Translations under genes and position numbers: made by a program | DNA from: Amycolatopsis alkalitolerans | GTDB lineage: Bacteria; Actinomycetota; Actinomycetes; Mycobacteriales; Pseudonocardiaceae | DNA length: 64,000 bases | Reading direction: 5' to 3' | Assembly: GCF_006152065.1 (NCBI RefSeq) | Contig: NZ_VDFW01000010.1 | Span: forward strand, 1-64,000 | Notes under the pieces: generated by a model | Database searches by the model: none | The model's input: only the letters and a program-made list of their open reading frames with translations | What the model was told of the DNA's origin: nothing | In this document: positions 16,830 through 24,538 of the stretch, in pieces | Numbering within the stretch: position 1 is the stretch's first letter | Layout of the letters: every line of letters begins with the position of its first letter

Positions 16830-17054
16830 TCAGAACAGGTCGCCCAACCAGCTCCCGACCTGTTTGACGATCGGCGGGCCCAGCGTGGTGGCGGCCAAAC
16901 CCAGCAGGGCATCGTCAATCCCGAACAAGTCCGCCTCGACGCCACCGCCGGCCGGCCCGGCGGCGCCGGGTGCTCTGTTCACCGGTGCCGCCTGCAGCGG
17001 AAGGCTCAGCGCTTGGCGCCTGCCCGCGACATGTGTTCCAGGTGCGGAGGTCAT
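16830..17054 (-). CDS. RiPP precursor peptide B (GVEAD family)
   Basis: A 74-residue peptide: block LSLPLQAAPVNR at 16-27, an Ala/Gly/Pro linker, GVEAD at 38-42, then a 32-residue core (LFGIDDALLGLAATTLGPP, ending GSWLGDLF). GGAG lies 10 nt before the ATG. The leader is close to that of peptide A while the core differs, the usual pattern for paralogous precursors matured by one protease. Confidence 0.75.
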   Translation of the reverse strand: MTSAPGTHVAGRRQALSLPLQAAPVNRAPGAAGPAGGGVEADLFGIDDALLGLAATTLGPPIVKQVGSWLGDLF

Positions 17055-17088
17055 CCGTTTTCATCTCCATTCCAGATCCGGCGGGACG

Positions 17089-17292
17089 CTAACTGTTGAG
17101 CCAGTCCTTGGCGTATTGCCAGGCGTAGGCGCCGGGTGCCTCGATCCAGTCGCCTATCGGCAACCCCCACAGGTCGGCCTCCACGCCGGTACCGAACGAC
17201 GCCACCGCCTCGCCGCGGGCGATCGGCGCGGCTTGCGCCGGCACCTGCAGCGCCACGCCCGTCGTGGCGTTCCCTTTCCTGGTCGTGGTCAC
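17089..17292 (-). CDS. RiPP precursor peptide C (GVEAD family)
   Basis: A 67-residue peptide from a GTG start at 17292, chosen because AAAGGAG lies 8 nt upstream; a GTG at 17301 overlaps that site and is less likely. The shared block reads VALQVPAQAAPIAR, GVEAD is at 36-40, and the 27-residue core is aromatic (LWGLPIGDWIEAPGAYAW through DWLNS). The 230-bp repeat element lies immediately upstream and separates this gene from precursor D and the protease. Confidence 0.75.
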   Translation of the reverse strand: MTTTRKGNATTGVALQVPAQAAPIARGEAVASFGTGVEADLWGLPIGDWIEAPGAYAWQYAKDWLNS

Positions 17293-17322
17293 TTCCTGCA
17301 CTCCTTTCGTCGTGTCGATCGG

Positions 17323-17552
17323 CTAGTGTCGTGTGATCCTGTCCGGTTTACGTTGCCGTGTTTGCCCGTAGGGTCGGTGGGTTTGTCCGCTGCGGTGTCG
17401 AGTTGGCAGGTCCGGTCGCTGACTGTGCCCCCGGCGACAGCGGCCGGCCAACTCGATAACGCCCCGAGCCAACTCAGCGACGCCAAGGGCCAACTCAGTA
17501 CCCTGGCAAACAAACACACCCGCGCAAAGACAACAAGATCACGAAACACTAG
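17323..17552. repeat. 230-bp MITE-like element with imperfect terminal inverted repeats
   Basis: Both ends begin CTAGTGT; over 20 bases the left end (CTAGTGTCGTGTGATCCTGT) and the complement of the right end (CTAGTGTTTCGTGATCTTGT) match at 16 positions. The inside has no coding-like frame but contains GCCAACTC three times at an exact 21-bp spacing (17447, 17468, 17489) and its complement at 17400. The right end is duplicated at positions 1-24 of the window. It interrupts the RiPP operon between precursors C and D and provides the stop codon of D. A non-autonomous transposon is the likeliest explanation; no transposase is present. Confidence 0.65.
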
Positions 17553-17752
17553 ACGGAGATCCCGTAGTTGGTCGCGTAACACATTTGCCTCGCGAGCCCT
17601 TTCAGCCCGCTACACGCCGACTGATCCGCTTCCACGCCAGGGCCGATGTCCGACTGCGCGGGAAGCGCCCGGTCGCGGTGGACGGGCAGCGCCTGCGGGG
17701 GCAAGGTCAGGGCCGAACGCGGCAATCGCGCGCGTGTCGATGGAGTATCCAT
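17549..17752 (-). CDS. RiPP precursor peptide D (GVEAD family, two cysteines)
   Basis: A 67-residue peptide 31 bp after the protease gene. The shared block is LTLPPQALPVHR, GVEAD is at 39-43, and the 24-residue core has cysteines at 47 and 58 (QSACSGLKGLARQMCYATNY). The TAG stop at 17549-17551 belongs to the end of the inserted repeat, so the original core may have been longer or have had another C terminus. Longer in-frame starts upstream lack a ribosome site and overlap the protease. Confidence 0.72.
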   Translation of the reverse strand: MDTPSTRARLPRSALTLPPQALPVHRDRALPAQSDIGPGVEADQSACSGLKGLARQMCYATNYGISV

Positions 17753-17783
17753 GGGCTTCCGTTCCTCTCCGCCACGGTGACCG

Positions 17784-19967
17784 CTAAATGCCACCGAGGA
17801 AGCGGTGTGCTGGTGCCAGGCTGACCGGCAGGTCGTCGCTGACATCGATGGTGAACAGGTAAGAAACCTTCGCCCGCCGGTCGTTTTCCGGGTCGAAGAA
17901 GGTCACGACGACGTCCCAGCAATCGGAGTCGATGCGGTCGTAAGGGCTCTTCGTGACGGTGATCGTGTCCAGCGTGTAAAGGTTCTCGCCGTCGGCGGTG
18001 CGCCGGGGGACGTAGTTGCCCGACAGCATCCCGGACCTGATCTCCTGGGTCACCATGAACGCGTTGGTTCCGGCGTAGTTGAGGGCCCGGTCCGCCGGAA
18101 GCTGACCGAGGTTGCGGAACTGGTAATAGATCTTGTCCAGGAACGCGCGGACGTTCTGCTCGAGCATCGCGTCGTCGATCGTGCCTTCCATGCCCCTGGT
18201 TCTGGCGTCCCGCTTGACCTCGCCCGTGGCGGCCCTCACCAGTGCGGGCTCGTTCCACGTGTGGATGCCGCGGCTCTTGACCTCCACCACGGGGACGATC
18301 TGGCCGGAGAACAACCGCACGGTGCGGTTCGTCAGCCGGCCGGGGATCGATACGCGGGAGATGAACCCGTCGTCTTCGATCGGTAACGCCTGGCCGACGA
18401 TCGCGTCGCGGAATGTCCGGTACACGTGCGAGACCGGGAGGTAGGCCGGCGGGGAGCCGAGCAGCCGTTTCAGGTCGTCGCCGCCGGCGTCGACGGCCTT
18501 GTCCACCTGCTCCTGCCATCCGGCGCCGGTGCCGACCTCGCCCCAGTCCATCCCGACCGGCATTTCCGCTTCGAGGGCGTAGAGCGGTGTGCGGTCCATG
18601 TTCAGCGTCCAGGTCACCTTGTCGGACGCCCACGGGTTGCCCGCGAGATACCTGGCCAGCTGGTTGGCGTCGTACGGGTTGGCCGGACCGGTGGTGTAGG
18701 TGCCGTCCTCGGCCGGCAACTCCGGGCGGTCCATCTGCTGCCGGAAACTGTCCCGGCGAGCCTCGGTCCGGTAGTCGAACCCGATCGTGCCGATCGCGTA
18801 GACGAGTTGAGGCTTGCCGGAATCGCCGCAGTCGCAGGACGCGCGGACACCGCCGGTGGCCGCGGGCGCCCGCGACGAGAGCGGAGCCGCTGGACTCGAA
18901 ACCCGCTCCGGCGGTGGGTCGTCCGCCTGCTGGGCGACGGGCACACCGAGCTGGTCCGGGTCGCCGGCGGCGGTGACGCTCGCGCCCTCGGCGTCCGCGG
19001 CCGCTCTCTCCGGCTGCTGTTCCGCGGTTGCTTCGGCCGGTGGGACTGGAGTGGTGTCGGTATTGGTCACGGCCGTGTTCCTTCCCCTTGTGACGTGGTC
19101 GTATGCCCGGGCGACGGCCAAGTCGCCCACAAGATGCCGCTCGCACTCGGGAGATTTCGCCGGGTCGCATGGCGTGGCGGCATCCAGCAGCAGCCTGCCG
19201 ATCTTCGCCGGATCGGGTTTCTGTCCATGGCGAAGCTCCGACGCCAGCAGCAACGCCGCGATGCCCGACACGACCGGGGTCGCGAAGCTGCTGCCGGTGA
19301 GGGCACGGACTCCACCACCCGGAACCGCGCCGAGCATCCCCGCGCCCGGGGCGAGGATGCCGTTCCTCAGGTAGGCCTGCCCCCAGTTGCTGGCCTCGAG
19401 CGGCTCACCGTTCTCGCCGGCCGCGCCGACGGCCAGGACCGAGGGCACGGCGGCCGGCACCTGAACGCACTCGCACCCGTCGTTGCCCGTGGCGGCGACG
19501 ACGAGGACACCGTTGTCTTCGCATTGCCGCAGTGCTCGCGCCAGCAGGCTGTCCGCCTGGCCATCGGGGGTGCGCTCGCCACCACTGATGTTGATGACGT
19601 GCGCGCCTTCCTGCAGCGCACGTTCGATCGCCCTGGCCAGATCCAGCTGGGACGCTCTCGTGTCCTCGACGTCGGCACCGTCCCGGAAGACGGGCAGGAC
19701 GAGACCCCGGCAGCGGGGGGCGAGGCCTTCCTGCGGCGAGCCCGGCTGACCGAACAGCAAGCTCGTGACGTGCGTGCCGTGCACCGACATCGGCCCGCCG
19801 CCGGCCGGCTCCCGCACCAACGTGTCGATTCGCGTGAGGTCGGCGCCGTCGAAGCAGGGATGGCTCAGATCCGCGGGACCGTCGATCACCGCGATGCACA
19901 CGTCGGCGTCGCCGAGCAGGAGGTCCCCGGGAACCGGGAGCCCCGCCAGGACCGACCGGACGTACAT
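17784..19967 (-). CDS. Subtilisin-like protease with cyanobactin PatG-type C-terminal domain
   Basis: A 727-residue protein. Residues 1-290 form an S8 subtilase with Asp29 (IAVIDG), His66 (HGTH), Asn162 (ATGND) and Ser227 (TGSSFATP). A Pro/Ala/Glu-rich linker (~290-390) follows. The C-terminal ~330 residues match the PatG C-terminal domain of cyanobactin proteases: VYAIGTIGFDYRTEARRDSF, RVSIPGRLTNRTVRLFSGQI, DSDCWDVVVTFFDPENDRRA. It should cut precursor peptides after GVEAD, as PatA-type proteases cut after similar motifs (inference). The start at 19967 has GGGGAG 8 nt upstream. There is no signal peptide, so maturation is cytoplasmic. Confidence 0.88.
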   Translation of the reverse strand: MYVRSVLAGLPVPGDLLLGDADVCIAVIDGPADLSHPCFDGADLTRIDTLVREPAGGGPMSVHGTHVTSLLFGQPGSPQEGLAPRCRGLVLPVFRDGADVEDTRASQLDLARAIERALQEGAHVINISGGERTPDGQADSLLARALRQCEDNGVLVVAATGNDGCECVQVPAAVPSVLAVGAAGENGEPLEASNWGQAYLRNGILAPGAGMLGAVPGGGVRALTGSSFATPVVSGIAALLLASELRHGQKPDPAKIGRLLLDAATPCDPAKSPECERHLVGDLAVARAYDHVTRGRNTAVTNTDTTPVPPAEATAEQQPERAAADAEGASVTAAGDPDQLGVPVAQQADDPPPERVSSPAAPLSSRAPAATGGVRASCDCGDSGKPQLVYAIGTIGFDYRTEARRDSFRQQMDRPELPAEDGTYTTGPANPYDANQLARYLAGNPWASDKVTWTLNMDRTPLYALEAEMPVGMDWGEVGTGAGWQEQVDKAVDAGGDDLKRLLGSPPAYLPVSHVYRTFRDAIVGQALPIEDDGFISRVSIPGRLTNRTVRLFSGQIVPVVEVKSRGIHTWNEPALVRAATGEVKRDARTRGMEGTIDDAMLEQNVRAFLDKIYYQFRNLGQLPADRALNYAGTNAFMVTQEIRSGMLSGNYVPRRTADGENLYTLDTITVTKSPYDRIDSDCWDVVVTFFDPENDRRAKVSYLFTIDVSDDLPVSLAPAHRFLGGI

Positions 19968-20318
19968 CACCGCATCTCCCCTTTTCCGCGGCGGCTCGAT
20001 CGCCGTTGGCCGAGCCCGTGATTCGCTCGCCCAGTTTCGGGTTCGCCCGTGGCGGTTCCGTAGGAGCCGGCGTCTTCGGACCGTCGTGCTGACATCGCGG
20101 AATCGTCTCGGCACAGTCACCACCACGCCGCAGCCACGGGACCGGCGCCAGCCCAGCAAGAACCTTGACGCCAAAGGGATATTTCGGTAACGCACCGGTG
20201 ACGGAAAGCGACTCATCAGAAGATGTTCGCGGCATCCGCCGCCGACGGATTGGTGACGTCCGAGGGGCATCATTTCACGTCAGTGGTCCTGACAGGCCGA
20301 CAGCATCCGGGAGCCGAC
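19968..20318. promoter_or_regulatory. Divergent control region of the RiPP cluster
   Basis: A 351-bp intergenic region between the protease operon and the BTAD regulator gene. On the plus strand TTGACG (20165-20170) is followed after 17 nt by TAACGC, a plausible promoter for the regulator. No clear direct heptamer repeats of the SARP type were found. Open frames here lack coding character. Confidence 0.35.
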
Positions 20319-21038
20319 ATGACAGCTTCGGGCAACGGCGTACACCTGGCGCTCCTGGGAGGTTTCCGTCTCACCCACCTCGGCGGTGCGGTCGCGCTTT
20401 CCCTGGGCGCGCAACGTTTGCTGGCGTTGCTGGCCCTGCACGACGACGTCCATCGCGCGGCGGCGGCCGAGCAGTTGTGGCCGGACAGTTCGTCGTCGCG
20501 CGCCGCGGCGAATCTTCGGTCGGCCCTCTGGCGAGGCCGCCGGGTGGGGGCCGTACCGGTGATCGACTGTGCCGGTCCGCGCCTGCGGCTCTCGCCGGCC
20601 GCGTGCGTGGATGTCCGCGAGGTTCGTGAGCACGTCCGCCAGACCATCGACACGGAACGGCCGCCGGACAGTCACGATATCGAGTCACTGCTCGACGGCC
20701 TGGGCCGCGATCTCCTGCCGGGGTGGTCGGAGGACTGGCTGGTGCTGGAGCGCGAGCGCTGGAACCAGATTCGCCTGCATGCGCTCGAAACGCTGGCGCA
20801 ACGCCTGATGGCGGCCGGGCACTACCTGGCCGCGATGCAGACCGCGCTCGCCGCGATCGCCATCGAGCCGCTGCGGGAGACCCCGCACCGCACCGTCATG
20901 GAGATCCACGTCGCCGAAGGCAACCGGGCCAGCGCGATCATGAAGTACCAGAGCTACCGGGTTCTCCTCCAGCGAGAACTCGGGGTCGCGCCGTCGTCGA
21001 AGATGATCGCCTTGGCTCGCGGCCTGCTGCCCGGCTAA
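20319..21038 (+). CDS. BTAD-domain (SARP-like) transcriptional activator
   Basis: A 239-residue regulator: an N-terminal OmpR-type winged helix (LALLGGFRLTHLGG, LSLGAQRLLALLALHD, AAEQLWPDSSSSRAAANLRS) and a C-terminal BTAD helical domain (LETLAQRLMAAGHYLAAMQT, YQSYRVLLQRELGVAPS). This layout is typical of small SARPs that activate antibiotic clusters. The ATG at 20319 has GGGAG 5 nt upstream. It is divergent from the protease and precursor operon and probably activates it. Confidence 0.88.
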   Translation: MTASGNGVHLALLGGFRLTHLGGAVALSLGAQRLLALLALHDDVHRAAAAEQLWPDSSSSRAAANLRSALWRGRRVGAVPVIDCAGPRLRLSPAACVDVREVREHVRQTIDTERPPDSHDIESLLDGLGRDLLPGWSEDWLVLERERWNQIRLHALETLAQRLMAAGHYLAAMQTALAAIAIEPLRETPHRTVMEIHVAEGNRASAIMKYQSYRVLLQRELGVAPSSKMIALARGLLPG

Positions 21039-21112
21039 GATCGGGCACCCTGGGTATGGCCGAGACGTCACCGCAGATGTGGTGATGACGATGAGGTGCC
21101 ACGGTTTGCATC

Positions 21113-21316
21113 ATGGTCCGACCACCGGAGGCGGCAGCGTTCCTCGTCCGCGCGTGGTACGAGGACGGTCAGCTTCGTGCGCGAATCACTTACCTGGTGG
21201 AACCCGGTTCCGGGCCTCATGCCCAGGTCACCACGGCCGACCCGGCCGAAGTGCACCGGCACCTGGCCGAGTGGCTGCACGCGGCCGGGCGAGCCACGGA
21301 CGACCACGACCGGTAG
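21113..21316 (+). CDS. Small hypothetical protein
   Basis: A 67-residue polar protein (FLVRAWYEDGQLRARITYLV, AEVHRHLAEWLHAAG) of a type common in actinobacteria with no known function. It has a beta-rich start and a helical end and no signal peptide. It follows the BTAD regulator by 75 bp and could be co-transcribed with it. Confidence 0.55.
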   Translation: MVRPPEAAAFLVRAWYEDGQLRARITYLVEPGSGPHAQVTTADPAEVHRHLAEWLHAAGRATDDHDR

Positions 21317-21338
21317 CCGGGCGGCCCGAAGGATGTCG

Positions 21339-22151
21339 TCAACCGAGCTTCCGCAGTGTTCCGGTCGCGGTCTGCCTTCCGTGGCGGTCCCGCACGGTCG
21401 TGGCGACCGAGTCGCCGTCGGGCACCGCTCGGGCCACCAGGCCCTGGTGGTCGAACAGCGGCGAGATCAGCCGATACTCGAAGCTGCCGCCGCCATAGCC
21501 CTGCGCGCGGGCCGCCTCGGCCATCGCGACGGCCTGCAACGGCCCGTGCGTGACGAGCCCGGGATAGCCCTCGGCTTCGCGGGCGTAATCGCGGTCGTAG
21601 TGGATGCGATGTCCGTTGTAGGTCAACGCGGAGAAGCGGAACAGCAGCGTCGGCGACACCTCGAGCGGCCACTCGTCGTCCGCGGGCGGGACCACTGGGC
21701 CGTCGTCGCGCTGGGCGCTCGGCCCTGTCGCGGCTTCGCGGTAGACGATGTCCTGCTCCTCGGCGACCACGACCTGCCCGGACTGCTCGATCTCGTGCCC
21801 GACCACGACGAAGGTCAGCGACCCGGACCGGCCGTGTTTCTCCTGCACGGACAGGACTTTCGTACGTTTGGTAGCCGGTTCCCCGCACCGCAACGCGCCG
21901 GGTGCGCGCACCCGGCCGCCCGCCCACATCCGCCGCCGCCCCGGCGCGGGCGGGGCGGGCACCGTATTCGCCATCGGATGGCCGTCGGGGCCCAGATCGC
22001 CCTGCGCGGGCCGGTCCAGCAGGTAGATCCAGTGCCACAGCAGGGGCAACCCGGCACGCCCGAGATCCGGGACCGGCACACCCAGGAGCGCACCGAGCGC
22101 GTGCGCCGGCTCCGGGACCAGGAACTCCGTCCGCGTCACGACCTCCGTCAC
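21339..22151 (-). CDS. MaoC/HTD2-type acyl-CoA hydratase (mesaconyl-C4-CoA hydratase-like)
   Basis: A 270-residue double hot-dog hydratase. The N-terminal half carries LLWHWIYLLDRP and the C-terminal half the catalytic segment (LLFRFSALTYNGHRIHYDRD, followed by GLVTHGPLQAVAM). It begins at a GTG that overlaps the CoA-transferase stop (GTGA). With the CoA-transferase and acyl-CoA dehydrogenase it can take an acid to its CoA ester, desaturate it and hydrate it; the family favours branched or dicarboxylic C5 substrates. The substrate is not proven. Confidence 0.8.
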   Translation of the reverse strand: MTEVVTRTEFLVPEPAHALGALLGVPVPDLGRAGLPLLWHWIYLLDRPAQGDLGPDGHPMANTVPAPPAPGRRRMWAGGRVRAPGALRCGEPATKRTKVLSVQEKHGRSGSLTFVVVGHEIEQSGQVVVAEEQDIVYREAATGPSAQRDDGPVVPPADDEWPLEVSPTLLFRFSALTYNGHRIHYDRDYAREAEGYPGLVTHGPLQAVAMAEAARAQGYGGGSFEYRLISPLFDHQGLVARAVPDGDSVATTVRDRHGRQTATGTLRKLG

Positions 22152-23284
22152 GCCTTCCTCCCGCCGAACTCGGCTCGAATCGCATCGGTGTGCTGGCCGA
22201 GCGCGGGCACCGCGCCCATCACGGGTTCCCGGCCTTCGACCTCGACCGGCGGCAGCAGCGCGTGCATGGCACCGCCGGGAGTGCCGATCGCGCGCCACCG
22301 GTCACGCGCGAGCAACTGCGGGTGGCTGGTGAACTGCTCGGGAGTGCGCAGCCGCGCGTTCGCTATCCCCGCGCGATCGAGCAGTGTGATGACCTGCTCT
22401 GCGTCGAACTCCGCGAACGCCTCCTCCAGGATCGCGGTCAGTCCCTCCCGGTGCGCCACCCGGTCGACGTTCGTGCTGAACCGGGGATCCCGCGCCAGCT
22501 CCGGGTTTCCCAGTACGCCGCACAGGGCAGTCCATTCGCGATCGTTCTGCACCCCGAGGAACACCTCACCGTCTCCGGTCCGATGTGGACCGTACGGCGC
22601 GATGGACGGATGCCGCGCGCCGGTGCGCCGCGGCGGTTCCTGGCCGTAGCGGGAAAAGTAGGCGGGCTGGCTCATCCACTCCCCCAGTGCGTCGATCATC
22701 GCCACGCGCAGGCCGGCACCCTTGCCCGTGCGCTCCCGCTCGTACAGCGCGGTGAGAATCCCGCTGTAGGCATACATTCCGGTGGCGATGTCGGCGATCG
22801 AGATCCCCGCCTTCGCCGGCGCCTCGGGCGTCCCGGTCGACATCACGAGCCCGGTTTCGCACTGCACCAGCAGGTCGTAGGCCTTCTTCGACTCGTACGG
22901 GCCGCCGGGCCCGTAGCCGGAGATCGAACAGTGGATCAGCTGCGGCCGCCGCGCCCGCAGCGTCACGGCGTCGAGCCCGAGCCGTTCGGCCGCCCCCGGC
23001 GCGAGGTTCTGCACGAACACGTCCGCGCGCTCGATCAGCGCGTCCAGCAGCTCCCGATCGTTCTTGATGTCGAGCTCGACACTTTCCTTGCCGCGGTTGA
23101 GCCATACGAAGTAGCTGGACTGCCCGCGCACCGTCCGGTCGTAACCGCGGGCGAAGTCCCCGGCACCGGGCCGTTCGACCTTGATGACCCGGGCCCCGAG
23201 ATCGGCCAGCTGACGGGTCGCGAACGGCGCGGCGACGGCGTGTTCCACCGCGACCACGGTGATCCCCTCGAGTGGCCTACTCAT
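22148..23284 (-). CDS. Class III (CaiB/BaiF) CoA-transferase
   Basis: A 378-residue family III CoA-transferase. The N-terminal signature (LADLGARVIKVERPGAGDFAR), the aspartate region (RADVFVQNLAPGAAERLGLD) and GYGPGGPYESKKAYDLLVQ are all conserved. It moves CoA from a donor such as succinyl-CoA to a carboxylic acid. It overlaps both neighbours by 4 nt, so one transcript encodes the activation-desaturation-hydration set. Confidence 0.9.
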   Translation of the reverse strand: MSRPLEGITVVAVEHAVAAPFATRQLADLGARVIKVERPGAGDFARGYDRTVRGQSSYFVWLNRGKESVELDIKNDRELLDALIERADVFVQNLAPGAAERLGLDAVTLRARRPQLIHCSISGYGPGGPYESKKAYDLLVQCETGLVMSTGTPEAPAKAGISIADIATGMYAYSGILTALYERERTGKGAGLRVAMIDALGEWMSQPAYFSRYGQEPPRRTGARHPSIAPYGPHRTGDGEVFLGVQNDREWTALCGVLGNPELARDPRFSTNVDRVAHREGLTAILEEAFAEFDAEQVITLLDRAGIANARLRTPEQFTSHPQLLARDRWRAIGTPGGAMHALLPPVEVEGREPVMGAVPALGQHTDAIRAEFGGRKA

Positions 23285-24465
23285 GCCCGGTTCCGCTGGA
23301 TGAGCTGGCGCACGATGACGTTGCGCTGGATCTCGTTCGTGCCTTCTCCGACGATCATCAGCGGCGCGTCCCGGAAATACCGCTCCACATCGAACTCGGT
23401 GGAGTAGCCGTAGCCGCCGTGGATCCGCACCGCGTTGAGCGCGACCTCCATCGCCGTCTCCGACGCGAACAGCTTCGCCATCCCGGCCTCCAGGTCCACC
23501 CGCTCGCCCGAGTCGTAGCGGCGCGCGGCGTAGTGCACGAGCTGGCGGGCGGCTTCGAGTTTCGTGGCCATGTCCGCCAGATAGTTGCCGATCGACTGGT
23601 GCTGCCAGATGGGTTTGCCGAAACTCTCGCGCTCCTGCGCGTACCGCAACGCGTCCTCCAGCGCCGCCCGGCCCACCCCGAGCGCGCGGCACGCGACCTG
23701 GATCCGGCCGATCTCCAGCCCGCGCATCATCTGCGCGAACCCCTGCCCCTCCTCGCCGCCGAGCAGCGCCGAGGCCGGGACGTGGCAGTCGCCGAAGGAC
23801 AGCTCGCAGCTCTCGACGCCTTTGTACCCGAGCTTCGGCAGATCGCGCGACACGTGGAAACCCCGGCCCTTCTCCACGAGCAGGATGCTCACCCCCTTGT
23901 GCGCCGGGCTCGCCCCGGGATCGGTCTTGCACAGCAGGGCCACCAGCTGCGAGCGGCGCGCGTTCGTGATCCACGTCTTCGACCCGTTGATCACATACCG
24001 CTGTCCCTCGCGGCGGGCGGTCGTGCGCATCGCCTGCAGGTCCGAACCGCCGCCGGGTTCGGTCAGCGCCATGGCCGCGCGGATCTCGCCCGTCGCCATC
24101 TTCGGCAGATAGGTGTCCTTCTGCTCCTGCGTGCCGTGGCTGACCAGGAGTTTCGACACCACCGTATGCCCGCCCATCGCCCCGGCCAGGCTCATCCAGC
24201 CGCGCGCCAGCTCCTCGGTGACGGCCGCGTAGCACTGCGCGGACACCTGTGTCTCGCCCCAGGGCCCGGGGATCGCGAGGCCGAAGACGCCCATTTCCTT
24301 CATCTGCTCGATGAGCTTCTCCGGATACGTGTCGGCCTGCTCCAGCTCGCGCACGACCGGCCGGACCTCCCGGTCGACGAACTCGCCCACCAGGGACACG
24401 ATCTCGGCCTCGGTTCCGGTGAGCCCGTCTATCCCGCGATTCCTCTCCACGCCACCTATCATCAT
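23281..24465 (-). CDS. Acyl-CoA dehydrogenase
   Basis: A 394-residue FAD enzyme with MALTEPGGGSDLQAMRTTA, the WITNARRSQLVALLCKT segment, QHQSIGNYLADMATKLEAAR and the C-terminal IHGGYGYSTEFDVERYFRDA. The last block contains the glutamate-bearing region expected for FAD-dependent desaturation. First gene of a three-gene operon divergent from a LysR regulator. Confidence 0.9.
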   Translation of the reverse strand: MMIGGVERNRGIDGLTGTEAEIVSLVGEFVDREVRPVVRELEQADTYPEKLIEQMKEMGVFGLAIPGPWGETQVSAQCYAAVTEELARGWMSLAGAMGGHTVVSKLLVSHGTQEQKDTYLPKMATGEIRAAMALTEPGGGSDLQAMRTTARREGQRYVINGSKTWITNARRSQLVALLCKTDPGASPAHKGVSILLVEKGRGFHVSRDLPKLGYKGVESCELSFGDCHVPASALLGGEEGQGFAQMMRGLEIGRIQVACRALGVGRAALEDALRYAQERESFGKPIWQHQSIGNYLADMATKLEAARQLVHYAARRYDSGERVDLEAGMAKLFASETAMEVALNAVRIHGGYGYSTEFDVERYFRDAPLMIVGEGTNEIQRNVIVRQLIQRNRA

Positions 24466-24487
24466 CCTGAATGACAGCCGATGTGAA

Positions 24488-24511
24488 ATACCGAACTGTC
24501 ATGAACGGTAT
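24488..24511. promoter_or_regulatory. LysR-type operator candidate
   Basis: In the 73-bp gap between the acyl-CoA dehydrogenase and lysR genes, ATACCG (24488-24493) and CGGTAT (24506-24511) form a dyad with a 12-nt spacer. A second dyad, ATGACAG (24471) and CTGTCAT (24496), overlaps it. Position and shape fit a LysR regulator binding its divergent promoter. Confidence 0.55.
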
Positions 24512-24538
24512 GCCGTCGCGGGATGACCGGGAGCCGGA

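Noticed and set aside
17289-17582. 97-codon ORF through the 230-bp repeat
   Set aside because: It crosses the repeat and two intergenic stretches, has no ribosome site and no conserved sequence; the periodic repeats explain the open frame.
16197-21038. Cyanobactin or thiopeptide cluster in the strict sense
   Set aside because: No YcaO cyclodehydratase, dehydrogenase, prenyltransferase or lanthionine/radical SAM enzyme lies within the cluster; only the protease and leader logic are cyanobactin-like.
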